Below are positions 21,901-30,812 of a stretch of 64,000 nucleotides of DNA, piece after piece; positions within the stretch are counted from its first letter, which is position 1; every line of letters starts with the position of its first letter. Location of the stretch: assembly GCF_007565055.1 (NCBI RefSeq), contig NC_044568.1, forward strand, positions 41,919,656 to 41,983,655. The letters run 5' to 3'. The translations under genes were made by a program, and so were the position numbers. The DNA is from Rhinopithecus roxellana. Taxonomy: Eukaryota; Chordata; Mammalia; Primates; Cercopithecidae. Under the pieces are notes generated by a model that was not told where the DNA came from, did not search any database, and saw only the letters and a list, made by a program, of their open reading frames with translations.

Positions 21901-23224
21901 CTAGTTAGGGCAGAGCCTGGACTAGGGGGTGTGGGGAGGAGGACAGTGGAGCCTAAAGAAAGTCCAGACCTTAAACCCCTGGAGGACTTCTAGGGCAGGG
22001 GCAGCTGGCCACGCCCCCACCACCACCACCTGCAGCCTCTGACCTGGGGCACCCGTTTCAGAGTGGCACTGCTCAGTGAGAGGCCAGAGAAGTCGCAGCT
22101 CAGCTTGAAGGCCAGAGACTGTATGGTGGGTGTCTGCAAGGTCAGGTTGTAGCCCGGGAAGCTGGTGTTCAGTAGCATCTGCTCCAGCTGGTGAAGTTGA
22201 CTGCAGCCCAGAGAGACGGCCAGGGAGGCCAGAACCCAGAGTGGGGTAAGGGTGAGAGGGGGCTCTAGATAGCCTGGGAGGGCAGGGCCTCCCCACCCAC
22301 ACCCCTGTCACTCCCACCTCCAGACCACTGCATACACAGTGTCCTTGGCACACTGTTACCTCCCTACCCCATCTATCCCCTCCTCTCGATTAACTCCTGT
22401 TCAGGTCCCAGTTTGTTGTCACCTTCTCCAGGAAGCCTTCCCTGACTGCTCCCTCACAAATTCCCAGTAGCCGCTCTTATCCCTGACCAGTCTTCAGCAT
22501 TATCTGCTCACCCAGAGCTGCTCAGTCTTTGGGTCACAGACCCTGGAGAACCCAGCCAGAATTTTAGAGTTCCTTCCCAGGAAAATGCATGGAGACCCAC
22601 AGTTCTGCACTTAGTTTCATGACATCCATGATTAAGGGCCCCCAGTCCTCAATGATAAACTTCATGAGGGCAGTGACACGCCCACCCTGCATCCGCAGAG
22701 CCTAGGGTCAGGCATGCAGTAGGCACTCAAAAAAAGTGCTGAAAAAATGCACAGTTAAGAGTCTATACTAGACCAACTCTGACCCACTGATTCAAGGTGC
22801 AGGCTTGGGGTAGGAGACACAGCTGACTCTAAACAGGAGAGGAACACGTCCAACTCACCGAAAGGAAAAAGACGGGCTCCGGGCTCTGGACACCTGCATA
22901 TTCTCCATGTAGCTCAGGAGTTCTTTCCATTTCTCTGTGGGGACACACCTCCCCTTCAGCTTGTGTCTCAGCTACCCTCTGGCCCCACAACCTCTGGGCT
23001 TTCCATCCCAGCCTGAGAGTCTAGTTCACAAGCAGCTCCTGCTGCCCCCAGGAAGCCTAAGTGGCCCCTTTCAATCTCCCAGGGTTTGATGCCGGCCCCT
23101 TTTGCATCACAGTCCCAGGACTGGGCTAGGGCTGCCCCCAGTTCAGCAGAGCTCCCTTACCTGCTGTTGCATTCTGCAAAGTCAGAAGGCACAGGCACAG
23201 GAAAAGGGTACCACAGTGATCCAT
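8981..23224 (-). CDS. ADGRG5: ADGRG5 (GPR114) adhesion G-protein-coupled receptor, full coding region in 11 exons
   Basis: Adhesion GPCR of subfamily G, a plasma-membrane receptor known mainly from leukocytes and reported to be constitutively active through Gs. Exons in transcript order: 23161-23224, 22859-22934, 22044-22200, 21293-21439, 20143-20259, 18546-18698, 17678-17799, 17154-17422, 14328-14445, 9437-9714, 8981-9081. All introns are GT-AG, phases agree at every junction, and the total is 1602 nt (533 residues plus stop) without a frameshift. The ectodomain is residues 1 to about 231, with a signal peptide at about 1-21, sequons at N18, N58, N65, N151/N152, N178 and N184, and GPS cysteines C194, C214, C226 and C228. 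Predicted autoproteolysis is between L231 and T232. Seven membrane segments follow, with sequons N399 and N405 in the second extracellular loop. As I recall it, the human protein has 528 residues; the five extra here match one extra 15-bp repeat in exon 4. The start has a good Kozak context (G at -3 and +4). Divergent neighbour: CCDC102A. Confidence 0.95.
9437..9714 (-). CDS. ADGRG5: ADGRG5 coding exon 10: TM5 to TM7
   Basis: A 278-nt exon, residues 409-500 plus split codons (acceptor CCTGCAG, donor TACG/GTAGGG). It begins CWVRSPVVHS, with the conserved CW of extracellular loop 2. It then encodes TM5, the third intracellular loop (LRRLRVRADAPN), TM6 with the family motif LGTTWALAFF, and TM7 up to LFTILNSLYG. 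Confidence 0.96.
10505..10803 (+). mobile_element. Alu (AluS-like)
   Basis: GGCCAGGCGCAGTGGCTC to an AAATAAATAAA tail, with AAATCAAATGGA duplicated at both ends. Inserted next to the ERV1-type LTR. Confidence 0.92.
10810..11435 (+). mobile_element. ERV1-type LTR remnant, split by an Alu
   Basis: GGGTATTTAAACCTCCACAA, then TTTCAATCAATCTCTGC (poly(A)-signal region) and, after the Alu at 11078-11383, CTTTGTTCAAGATGCCAAG. This is the typical 3' end of a class I LTR. No internal region seen. Confidence 0.55.
11078..11383 (-). mobile_element. Alu inside an ERV1-type LTR
   Basis: Poly-T then GAGAGGGAGTCTCTG. Flanks CTTTGTCC and CTTGTCC mark the insertion point. Confidence 0.88.
11440..11605 (+). 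repeat. MIR
   Basis: CAATCCCCATGACAACCC, CATTTTGCAGATGAGGAAAC and the CTGGCCCAGAGCC end. Confidence 0.8.
11822..12033 (-). mobile_element. Alu, cut short by the next Alu
   Basis: A (TTTTG)n tail, then GAGATGGAGTCTCACTC, stopping at GGCCAGGATGTG where another minus-strand Alu begins. Confidence 0.85.
12034..12339 (-). mobile_element. Alu (AluY-like) adjoining or inserted in the previous Alu
   Basis: A GGTTGGTTGGTTG tail, then GGAGTCTTGCTG, to CCGCGCCCGGCC. The left end of the older Alu is not found beyond it. Confidence 0.9.
12591..12905 (+). mobile_element. Alu with (AAAAG)n tail
   Basis: GGCTTGGCACAGTGGCTC to AAAAGAAAAGAAAAG. Full length. Confidence 0.92.
12945..13275 (-). repeat. Two MIR-like remnants
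   Basis: TTCATCTGTAGGATGGGGATG (12953) and, separately, CTAACTGTAAAATAGGGCTGG (13230), both reverse MIR words. Confidence 0.6.
13454..13754 (+). mobile_element. Alu (young, AluYR-like)
   Basis: Target duplication AAATGCTGCATAATA at both ends; CTCAAGCCTG, GCGAGGTGGCGGGCG and GATCCGGCCACTGC present. Confidence 0.96.
14328..14445 (-). CDS. ADGRG5: ADGRG5 coding exon 9: TM4 and second extracellular loop
   Basis: A 118-nt exon, residues 370-407 plus split codons at both ends (acceptor CCCCTCAG, donor CAT/GTGAGT). It encodes TM4 (VPALLVLLSLSV) and loop 2 with the sequons N399-G-T and N405-M-S. The following exon opens with the loop cysteine C409. Confidence 0.94.
14730..17000. repeat. Large purine-rich minisatellite (GGTGGA/GATGAT-based) in an ADGRG5 intron
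   Basis: About 2.3 kb of imperfect tandem units on the theme GGTGGAGGAGGTGATGATGG, with unit lengths that are nearly all multiples of three. The plus strand is almost free of C; the ADGRG5 transcript strand is therefore a C/T tract with A. Higher-order structure is visible: a block near 15668-15850 recurs about 240 bp later, and a 57-bp unit is repeated three times at 16679-16849. Because triplets are preserved, several frames stay open for hundreds of codons, but they encode only Gly/Asp/Glu or Ser/Pro repeats. Confidence 0.97.
16679..16849. repeat. 57-bp unit x 3, nearly identical, inside the minisatellite
   Basis: Three adjacent copies at 16679-16735, 16736-16792 and 16793-16849, each starting GATAACAGAAGTGGAGGAG. 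The first two are identical and the third differs by about one base near its end. This is the most homogeneous part of the array, which suggests the latest expansion. Confidence 0.95.
17154..17422 (-). CDS. ADGRG5: ADGRG5 coding exon 8: TM2 to TM4 start
   Basis: A 269-nt exon covering codons 279-369 (acceptor CTGCAG, donor TGGG/GTAAGC). It encodes the first intracellular loop (KQSDSLTRIHMN), TM2, TM3 with the conserved extracellular cysteine, and the second intracellular loop (RVYNIYIRRYV). Its donor sits only about 150 bp from the edge of the large minisatellite in the next intron. Confidence 0.95.
17678..17799 (-). CDS. ADGRG5: ADGRG5 coding exon 7: rest of tethered agonist and TM1
   Basis: A 122-nt exon, residues 239-278 plus two bases of codon 279. 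It begins QLSPALVPAELL, completing the tethered agonist, and continues into TM1 (about residues 250-274). The acceptor is CTGCAG followed by CAACTC. The reading across the exon 6/7 junction, FAVLM-QLSPAL, matches the human protein as I remember it. Confidence 0.94.
18402..18428. repeat. Poly-T tract of about 26 bases in ADGRG5 intron 6
   Basis: A homopolymer not attached to a recognisable Alu, about 120 bp from the exon 6 donor. On the transcript strand it is poly-A and could be the tail of an unrecognised retrocopy. Confidence 0.7.
18546..18698 (-). CDS. ADGRG5: ADGRG5 coding exon 6: GPS motif and autoproteolysis site
   Basis: A 153-nt exon, residues 188-238, phase 0 (acceptor CACCCAG, donor ATG/GTATGT). 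It holds the whole GPS: CVFW at 194-197, C214, then C226-R-C228-N-H-L-T. The conserved HL/T triad is intact, so cleavage between L231 and T232 is expected. The residues after it, TYFAVLM, are the first half of the tethered agonist. Confidence 0.96.
18800..18965 (-). repeat. MIR in ADGRG5 intron 5
   Basis: GATTCCAGTCCCATCTCC, CACCTCAGTTTAGTCATC and CAGAATAGGATCATTC in reverse MIR order. Confidence 0.7.
20143..20259 (-). CDS. ADGRG5: ADGRG5 coding exon 5: GAIN-type ectodomain
   Basis: A 117-nt exon, residues 149-187, phase 0 at both ends (acceptor TTCCAG, donor CTG/GTACTG). It has overlapping sequons at N151/N152, and N178-I-S and N184-Q-S near the end. It corresponds to the beta-rich part of the GAIN fold before the GPS. 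Confidence 0.93.
20674..20962 (+). mobile_element. Alu in ADGRG5 intron 4
   Basis: GGGCCGGGCACAGTGGCTC to poly-A; a few bases of the right-arm junction are deleted near 20843. Confidence 0.92.
21293..21439 (-). CDS. ADGRG5: ADGRG5 coding exon 4: ectodomain with 15-bp tandem repeat
   Basis: A 147-nt exon, 49 codons, phase 0 at both ends (acceptor CTGCAG, donor AAG/GTCAGT). It begins with three consecutive five-residue units, ARGQH-ARGQY-AWGQH, then continues AMQFPAEL and ends YFSNAHFFK. The DNA repeat lies at about 21395-21439. Both the exon and the repeat unit are multiples of three, so copy-number change keeps the frame. Confidence 0.94.
21395..21439 (-). repeat. ADGRG5: 15-bp coding tandem repeat, 3 copies, ADGRG5 exon 4
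   Basis: Unit GCCCGGGGTCAGCAT, with variants GTCAGTAT and GCCTGGGG in copies 2 and 3. It encodes ARGQH, ARGQY and AWGQH. Copies 1 and 2 differ by a single base, which suggests recent duplication or conversion. Confidence 0.92.
21840..21925 (+). repeat. MIR fragment in ADGRG5 intron 3
   Basis: GCCCCATTTTACAGAGGAGG and GGCAGAGCCTGGACTAG. Confidence 0.65.
22044..22200 (-). CDS. ADGRG5: ADGRG5 coding exon 3: ectodomain with two N-glycosylation sites
   Basis: A 157-nt exon, acceptor CTGCAG and donor CAG/GTCAGA. It completes codon 47 and encodes residues 48-99, including the sequons N58-T-S and N65-L-T. It ends on a complete codon (Q99), so the repeat exon that follows is in phase 0. Confidence 0.93.
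22859..22934 (-). CDS. ADGRG5: ADGRG5 coding exon 2: N-terminal ectodomain
   Basis: A 76-nt exon with acceptor CCACAG and donor CG/GTGAGT. It contributes the end of codon 22, residues 23-46 (starting KWKELLSYMENM) and two bases of codon 47. It matches the amphipathic start of the ADGRG5 extracellular region. Confidence 0.92.
23161..23224 (-). CDS. ADGRG5: ADGRG5 coding exon 1: start codon and signal peptide
   Basis: Encodes residues 1-21 plus one base of codon 22. It starts MDHCGTLFLCLC and is a hydrophobic leucine/cysteine-rich signal peptide followed by the sequon N18-A-T. The donor reads CAG/GTAAGG. The exon probably extends upstream as 5' UTR to an acceptor (TTCTCCAG) at about 23263, but that boundary is inferred only from the splice motif. 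Confidence 0.93.
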
Positions 23225-23629
23225 GCCCTGTGCCTAGTCTCCTCCAAGAACTGGCTCTGGCCCTGGAGAAGGTGCATGCCATCATCATGATGATAAAAGA
23301 ACAGCCTCTAACTTCTAGGTGTCTGGCATGTCCCAATAGTACAACATGCAGCATCTTATTTGACCCTCACCACTCTTGCCTTTCACAGGTGAGGAAGCTG
23401 AGTATGAAGGGCAAAGGGTCTTGCTTTACTTAAACCTGCCTAAAGCCAGGTCTCTAAGACTCCAGAATCCTTGACCACCAAGTAATGGCTGCCATTAGCA
23501 GCTCTGCCTGATACACTCCCCCTCCCAAAAAGCAGTCTATCTGGGGGCTTCCCCAGGACCCCAGCTTCTACCCAGACAGAAGGTGTGTGGGAGAAAGCAA
23601 CATGTAAACTCCATCCAGCCCTGCTATTT

Positions 23630-23934
23630 TTTTTTTTTTTTTTTTTTTTTTTGAGACAGAGTCTCGCTCTGTTGCCCAGGCTGGGGTGCAGTGGCCAGAT
23701 CTCAGCTCACTGCAAGCTCCGCCTCCCGGGTTTAGGCCATTCTCCTGCCTCAGCCTCCAGAGTAGCTGGGTCTACAGGCGCCCGCCACCTCGCCCGGCTA
23801 GTTTTTTGGATTTTTTAGTAGAGACGGGGTTTCACCATGTTAGCCAGGATGGTCTCGATCTCCTGACCTTGTGATCCACCCGTCTCGGCCTCCCAAAGTG
23901 CTGGGATTACAGGCTTGAGCCACCGCACCCGGCC
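23630..23934 (-). mobile_element. Alu (young, AluYR-like)
   Basis: Target duplication CCAGCCCTGCTATT on both sides; GTGGCCAGATCTC and CACCTCGCCCGGCTAG variants. Confidence 0.95.
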
Positions 23935-24180
23935 CCAGCCCTGCTATTAACTCATCATGTGGCTTTGGGTAGGATCTGTCTCTCTCTCTGCCCTCATTTT
24001 CCTCCATTTTAAAATGAATTAATAAACTTCTGCTTCAATAGAGCAAATTTATGTGTGCCCCTGAAAGCCCCATTAACATGAGAGGGAATGAATAAAACAG
24101 GCATAAAGCCACAGAACAATGGGAAAGAAAATAGGCATGAAAAACAGTACAATGGGGAAGAAAAGAGGCACAAAGCCTCT

Positions 24181-24299
24181 CAAGAAGCTGCTGGAGGATG
24201 TGCTCCAACAAAACGAGAGTGTAAATCATGAAAGAAGACACAGGGTACAGGAAACCCTGTACCCTACCATGGGAGAGGTAAAGCTACTCCCTAGAAAAC
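24181..24299 (+). repeat. Direct repeat copy 1 (about 118 bp)
   Basis: CAAGAAGCTGCTGGAGGATG through ACTCCCTAGAAAAC; about 92% identical by eye to 25657-25772. Upstream are shorter internal echoes of ACAATGGGAAAGAAAA. Confidence 0.85.
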
Positions 24300-24559
24300 A
24301 GGCACAAAGAGAGAGCAATGGGAAAGAAAACAACTGCAGACATGGGAGATGTCAGCTAAACTTTGGAGGCTACAAGTAGGTGGCACCTGGTAAGACGTTT
24401 AGCAGACTGAAAAAAGTTGAACCCAGTGCCTGCAGCGGGGAGAGGTGTGGTGTGGGCGGGAGACAAGAAGCCTCACAACCTTGGAAGCACTTGAGAACTG
24501 GAGGCATCAGGAACCTCTGAAGTGGGGATGAAGGAAGAGGCTAAAAACAGGGATTGTTG

Positions 24560-24840
24560 GTCAGACACGGTGGCTCACGCCTGTAATCCCAGCACTTTGG
24601 GAGCCCGAGGCGGGTGGATCACAAAATCAGGAGATCGAGACCATCCTGGCTAACATGGTGAAACCCCGTCCCTACTAAAAACACAAAAAATTAGCCAGGC
24701 GAGGTGGCGGGTGCCTGTAGTCCCAGCTACTCAGGAGGCTGAGGCAGGAGAATGGCGTGACCCAGGAGGCGGAGCTTTCAGTGGGCGGAGATGGTGCCAC
24801 TGCACTCCAGCCTGGGCAACAAAGTGAGACTGTGTCTCAG

Positions 24841-24870
<30 letters not shown>
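24560..24870 (+). mobile_element. Alu (AluY-like), long poly-A
   Basis: Target duplication AACAGGGATTGTTG at both ends and about 30 A residues. Confidence 0.94.
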
Positions 24871-24871
<1 letters not shown>

Positions 24872-24883
24872 AGGGATTGTTGT

Positions 24884-25195
24884 CCAGGCATGGCAGCTCA
24901 CGCCTGTGATCTAGAACACTTTGGGAGGCCAAGGCAGGAGGATCACTTGAGACCAGGAGCTCCAGACCAGCCAGGGCAACATGGCAAAACCCTGACTCTA
25001 CAAAAAAATATAAAAAATAGCTGGGTATGGTGGCCTGTGCTTGTGTCCCCAGCTACTCAGGTGGGTGAGGTGGAAGAATCACCTGAGCCCAGGAGATGGA
25101 GGCTGCAGTGAGTCAAAATCATACCACTGCACTCCAGCCTGGGCAACAGAATAAGACCTTGTCTCAAAAAAATAAAAAATAAAAATAAAAACAAG
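24884..25195 (+). mobile_element. Alu (old, AluJ-like)
   Basis: CCAGGCATGGCAGCTCACG to AAAATAAAAACAAG; diverged. Confidence 0.87.
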
Positions 25196-25656
25196 ATTCG
25201 TTGGTTGTGAGTCTTTAATGCCCAACTCAGTCCCCAGATCTCCCCTGCCACCTCGAGTATTCAGGAGTTTCCTCACCATCCTACCATCCCAATCCTGCTC
25301 CACACAAAGTTTACTCTCTGGAGAGAGGATGCACCATAATCAGAGCAGAAGGGAGGAATTAAACAATATCCCCTCCCCATGTCCTCCCCTACTCAGATTC
25401 CAGAAGACTGCAGAAGACTGCAGCAGCCAGGGTTATGCCCCGAGGCAGGAGAAAAGTCTCTGAAGAGCTAACCATTCCCAGAATAGTATCCTATAGCTAC
25501 TTCCATTTTTGTGTTCCTCAATGTCATGGCCAAGACCTAACTTACAGTGAAATTTCACCAGTCACCAAGCTCTGCCAAGCAATTAGGTTTTTAGTGCTCC
25601 TCTCTTGAACGGTCAACCAAGGATTACTGAAAATTTCAAAACACACACCCTTTCTT

Positions 25657-25772
25657 GAGAAGCTGCTGGAAGATGTGCTCCAACAAAATGAGAGAGTAAA
25701 TCATGAAAGAAGACACAGGGTACAGGAAATCCTGTGTCCTACCATGGGAGAGGTAAAGCTACTCCCCAGAAA
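25657..25772 (+). repeat. Direct repeat copy 2 (about 118 bp)
   Basis: GAGAAGCTGCTGGAAGATG through ACTCCCCAGAAAA, same orientation as copy 1 and 1.48 kb away. Either two pieces of one dispersed repeat family or a local duplication; family not recognised. Confidence 0.85.
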
Positions 25773-26835
25773 ATGTGTGAAGGGAAGGCCTGGGTTGATG
25801 CTGAACAGCAGGACTAGGGCATTTCCCACCCGGAGGGAGCAGGAGAAAAGAATGCCCTGGGAGGGAGTTCTTCAAGAAAAAAATAAGGAAGAGGAAAAGG
25901 AGAGTAGATAGACAACCAAATAGGTTTGAACATCTAGAAAAACTGTTTTGAGATGTCTTACAGAAAGTTTGTAAATGCAAAAATAAAAAGAAGCAATTAA
26001 TTTCAAGAAAACCAAGTTGTACAAGAAAATGAAACGCTGCTACATGACTTGACATGGAATGTAATGCATATAGTCATAATAGAAACGTTAAACAGGAGTC
26101 TTTTTAATTGTGTAAAAACCATATTAAGATGATTTTGATTTCCACCTAGAAAGTAGATAGCCAGATGGGAGCATTGTTCCCATCATAACAATGGGAAAGC
26201 TAAATAATGTACAAAATCTTTTTTTTATTTTTATTTTTAGCCTACTGGAGAGCTGAGGTCATAGGCCACCAAGCAAACTGGTTTCTGGAGGTAACCAGAA
26301 CACATTATCTTTCATGGATGAAACACATGATCTGTTTCATGTTTGACAGAGCATGGAGGAATAGGTAGTTGCCGCAAAAGTAGATAAGGAGAAAATGACT
26401 AATACCTTAAAGAAATCTTAATGGCTGAGCATTAGCTAGAGTGGCAGTTTACTGGGAGCCCCAAACACAAGGGTAACCTGTACCCCCAGACAGTTTCTTC
26501 CTACAGTCCTCCACTGGACACTCATGAGAATGATGTGGAGTAGGACAGGGCCCGAGGGAGGCCCCCTGGTAACACAGCCATGCAAGATGTGCCAAGGGTT
26601 GAGGGTGGAGCAGGAGTACCTGGAGAAGCCCATCTGTGCTCTGGGCTCTGCATGAGTGCAAGGTGGTAACTGGCTGCTGCCAAGAGATAAACACCTATAC
26701 CTTGGCTTTGCTTTGATTTAAGATGCCCATCCCACAGGTCCCTGACCTGCTATAAAGCAAATGTTGACTGCCTCTGCTGTAGTAGAAGACCCTCCCACCA
26801 CAATGCTACAGTCACACTAAGCAAAAGCCATCAGG

Positions 26836-27131
26836 GCCGGGTGCCTTGGCTCATGCCAGTAATCCCAATATTTTGGGTGGCCGAGGTAGGCGAATTGCTT
26901 GAGCCTAGGGGTTCGAGACTAGCCTGGGCAACATGGCAAAACTCTGTCTCTGAAAAAAAAAAAAAAAAAAAAAAAAGCCAGATGTGATGGTGCATGCCTG
27001 TAGTTCCAGCTACTCAGGAGGCTGGTGTGAGGATCACCTGAGCCTGGGAAATTGGAGGCTGCAGTGAGCCGTGATAGCACCGCTGTACTCCATCCTGGGC
27101 AACAGAGTGAGAAAAGAAAACAAAAAACAAA
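26836..27131 (+). mobile_element. Alu (diverged)
   Basis: GGCCGGGTGCCTTGGCTC with an internal poly-A of about 22 and a tail AAAACAAAAAACAAAAG. Confidence 0.88.
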
Positions 27132-27696
27132 AGCCACTGGACACTGGCAAGGAAGGGGCAACCCATTAGTGTCCAGGATTTTGCACTGATATAAAACAGA
27201 GGGCTGCTGCTACTACTGGGCAAAGAGCAGGAATCTCACTCCCACTCAAGATCCCCCAACCAGTAAGGCAGAGTTTAGTTCCCATGGGGGTGAAGGGGAG
27301 GAAGTCAGCCTGCATTCTAGTACCTGCACTGAATAAGAGGCTGAGGTTGTCAAAAACTGGAGGAGAAACAGGAACACTAAGAAAGCCCCACTCCTGGGGC
27401 TCAGGCTCAAGACTGTCTAAGGCTGAAGCTAGAGCAGGATAATCAAGAATTCACTGCCTCCACAACAAGCTTTGCACCAAACAACAAGTAACAGCAGTCT
27501 ACCGCTGGAGAAGGGACTAGAACACAAAGAGAGATTTCCTCTGTGTTGCATGCATGCAGCGCAGAGCGGGGACACTGGGGAAATTCCTGTGGGACTCAAG
27601 TCCTCATTGAACACAATGTAGGGACAGTCTACCACTGGAGAAATTTGGAGCCTGTAGTATACCAAAGGTAACTATAGCAACAACAAAACCTAAATC

Positions 27697-27839
27697 CAGC
27701 TGGGCACCATGGCTCATGCCTGTAATCCCAGCACTTTGGGAGGCCAAGGCAGGAGGATCATTTCAGCCCAAGAGTTCAAGATCAGCCTGGGCAACATAGT
27801 GAGACTCCATCTCTAAATAAACAGATAAATAAATAAAAC
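27697..27839 (+). mobile_element. Alu left arm only
   Basis: AGCTGGGCACCATGGCTC to CTCCATCTCTAAATAAAC; a monomer (FLAM or truncated). Confidence 0.82.
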
Positions 27840-28765
27840 TTAAACCTAAATCAACTACAGATTAGATTGACTTGAGGCCTATACCAAAGCCATGACATAA
27901 GAAATATTTCAATTTCTTTCTAGGCATAAATATCATTTACTTTACTACTGTTCCATTACACACAATGCCTGATAGTTAGTCAAAGATTTTAAGAGACACA
28001 GAACCAGATCTTAGAGATGGCCAAAATGTTGGAACTATCAGATAGAGACAAGATAGCTCTGATAAATATGTTAAAGGGTGCAGTGGAAAAGGTAGACTTC
28101 TAAGAACAGATGGGAAATTTCAGCAGAACAATGGAAACTATTAAGACTAGTCAAGCAGAAATGTTAGAAACAAACTCGCTATCAGTGATGAAGAATTCTT
28201 TCAATGAGTTTATTAGCAAAGTGGACACAGCAAAGTAAAGAATCCTTGAACTTGATGATAGTGTAATATAAATTATCCAAATTGAAATATAAAGAGTAAG
28301 AAGAGTGAAAATAAAAATTAACAGATTACCCAAGAACTGTGCAAATGGTCTGTATATATGTAATTGGAATCCTAGCTAAAGGAGAGAGAACAGAGAAGAA
28401 TAAATAGAAACAGAAAGAATAGAAAATTAAAATTTTTTAAATGGCCAATTTTTTCCCCAAAACTAATAAAAGACAACAAACCACAGATCCAAGAAGCTCT
28501 GCAAAACCCCATGGAATAAATGCAAAGAAAAACACATCTAGATACATCCTAGTCAAACTGCTGCAGAACCAAAGATAAAATCTTGAAGTCAGCCAGAAAA
28601 AAAGAGCCATTGTACACAGAAAATGAAAGATACAAACTACAAGAGACTTCTTATCAGAAACTATCAAAACCAGAAGATAATGCAGCCATACATATGTTTC
28701 AATAAAAATCTGTCATTCTAAAACTCTATGCCCAATGAAAATATCTTTCAAAAATGAAGACAAGG

Positions 28766-29065
28766 TTGGGTGCAGTGGCTCACACCTGTAATCCCAGCAC
28801 TTTGAGAGGCTGAAGTGGGTGGATTGCTTGAGTCCAGGAGTTCAAAACCAGCCTGGCCAACAGGGTGAAAATCTGTCTCTACAAAATATACAAAACTTAG
28901 TCAGTCATGGTGGCATGCACCTGTAGTCCCAGCTATTCAAGAGGCTAAGGCTGGAGGATCACATGAGTCCAGGAGGTCAAGATTGCAGTGAGCCATGATC
29001 ATGCCACTGCACTCCAGCCTGGGTGACAGAGAAAGATCCTGTATCAAAAAAAAAAAAAAGAAGAA
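28766..29065 (+). mobile_element. Alu inside the L1
   Basis: GGTTGGGTGCAGTGGCTC to poly-A. The L1 sequence (GAAGACAA) repeats on both sides. Confidence 0.92.
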
Positions 29066-29823
29066 GACAAAATAAGAACTTCTTCAGATGAGCAAGGAGT
29101 TGGAGAATTCATTGCCAGCAGATTGGCACTAAAATAAATATTGAAGAAAATTCTTAGGGCAGAAGAAAAATTATGCCAGTTGGAAATTTGGACTTAAACA
29201 AAGAAATGAAGAGTATTGTAATTGGCAAAAATGTGTCAAATATAAAATAAATTTCCTCAGTTTTAATGTCTGTTTAACGTAAAAACAGTAACAATGCATT
29301 GTGGGGATTATAGTGTATGTAGAAGTAGAAGTATACTACAAAAATAGCACAACAGGCAGGAGAGCAGAAATGGAAGTATTTGGTTGTGAGGTTCTTAAAC
29401 TATATTTTAAGAATTGTAATGTTATTCGAAGGTAAATTGTGGAAAGTTAAATATGTGTATTTAAATCCTACAGTGCCATTACAAAAAAGGAAAAATTATA
29501 AGACACAGCTAGTAAGGCAATAGTAGAGATAAAATAATATTATGAAAACTGCTCAATCCAAAATAAGACAGGACAAGAAGAAAAATAAACAAAGAACAGA
29601 TGGAATAAAGAGAAAACAAACAGCAAGATGGTAGATATAAACCCAATCATATAAATAATTACATTAAGTATAGTCTAAATGCTCCAATTAAAAGGCAGAA
29701 ATTGTCAGACTGGATTATAAAAGCAAAACCTAACTACATACTGTTTTCAAGAAACATGTATCAAATATAAAGACACCAATAAATTATATGTAAAATGATG
29801 GAAAAAGATATACCAATCATAAC

Positions 29824-30195
29824 TGTATTAGTCCAGCCTCACGCTGCTATAAAGAGCCATCAGAGACTGGGTAATTTATAAAGAAAAGAGGTTTAATTGA
29901 CTCACAGTTCCACAGGCATGGCTGGGGAGACCTTAGGAAGCTTAACAATCATGGCAGGAGGTGAAGGGGAAGAAAGCACGTCTTCACATGGCAGCAGGGG
30001 AGACAGAGAGAGAAGGGGGAAGTGCCACACACTTTTAAACCATCAGATATTGTGAGAACTCACTCACTATCAGGAGAACAGCAAGGGCGAAATCTGTCCC
30101 CATGATCCAATCACCTCCCACCAGGTCCCTCCCCAACACTGAAAAATTACAGTTCAACATGAGATTTGCATGGGGACCCAGAGCCAAACCATATC
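29824..30195 (-). mobile_element. Solo MaLR-type LTR (MST/THE1-like)
   Basis: Read on the minus strand, it starts TGATATGGTTTGGCTCTG and ends GGACTAATACA, the classic MaLR LTR ends. Flanks ATAAC and ATAAG are a 5-bp target duplication with one mismatch. It is inserted in the old L1. Confidence 0.85.
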
Positions 30196-30478
30196 AATAA
30201 GTAAGATGGAAGAGATATATTAATATCTGAAAAAGTAAACTTCAGGATAAGGAATTTTACCAGGGATAAAGATTATACAATGCTAAAGACTAATTCATCA
30301 AGAAAATGTAACAATCTTTAATGTGTGTGCACCTAATAACAGAGCTTTGAAAAATAAAGCAAAAATTGATAACGCTAAAGGGAGAAATTGACAAAGCAAT
30401 ACTTATAGTTGCAAAATACAATATTTGTCTCTGAGTAATTGACAAAAGTAGACAAAAACTGATATAGAAGACGTATCG

Positions 30479-30812
30479 GGCCGGGCGCGGTGGCTCAAGC
30501 CTGTAATCCCAGCACTTTGGGAGGCCGAGACGGGCGGATCACGAGGTCAGGAGATCGAGACCATCCTGGCTAACACGGTGAAACCCCGTCTCTACTAACA
30601 ATACAAAAAACTAGCCGGGCGAGGTGGCGGGCGCCTGTAGTCCCAGCTACTCGGGAGGCTGAGGCAGGAGAATGGCGGGAACCCGGGAGGCGGAGCTTGC
30701 AGTGAGCTGAGATCCGGCCACTGCACTCCAGCCCGGGCTACAGAGCGAGACTCCGTCTCAAAAAAAAAATAAAAATAAAAATAAAAATAAAATAAAATAA
30801 AATAAATAAAAT
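30479..30812 (+). mobile_element. Alu (young, AluYR-like), (AAAAT)n tail
   Basis: GGGCCGGGCGCGGTGGCTC, CTCAAGCCTG and GATCCGGCCACTGC. An AATAAAATAAAAT microsatellite tail about 45 bp long. Confidence 0.95.

Larger units (their letters stand above)
23225..27841. other. ADGRG5 5' UTR/first intron region; mostly repeats
   Basis: No further ADGRG5 coding exon is needed upstream of 23224, so this stretch is 5' UTR intron or flank. It contains four full Alus, a truncated Alu left arm, a pair of about 118-bp direct repeats, a MIR-like piece at 23295-23400, and unassigned AT-rich DNA at 25780-26830 and 27140-27690. Confidence 0.6.
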
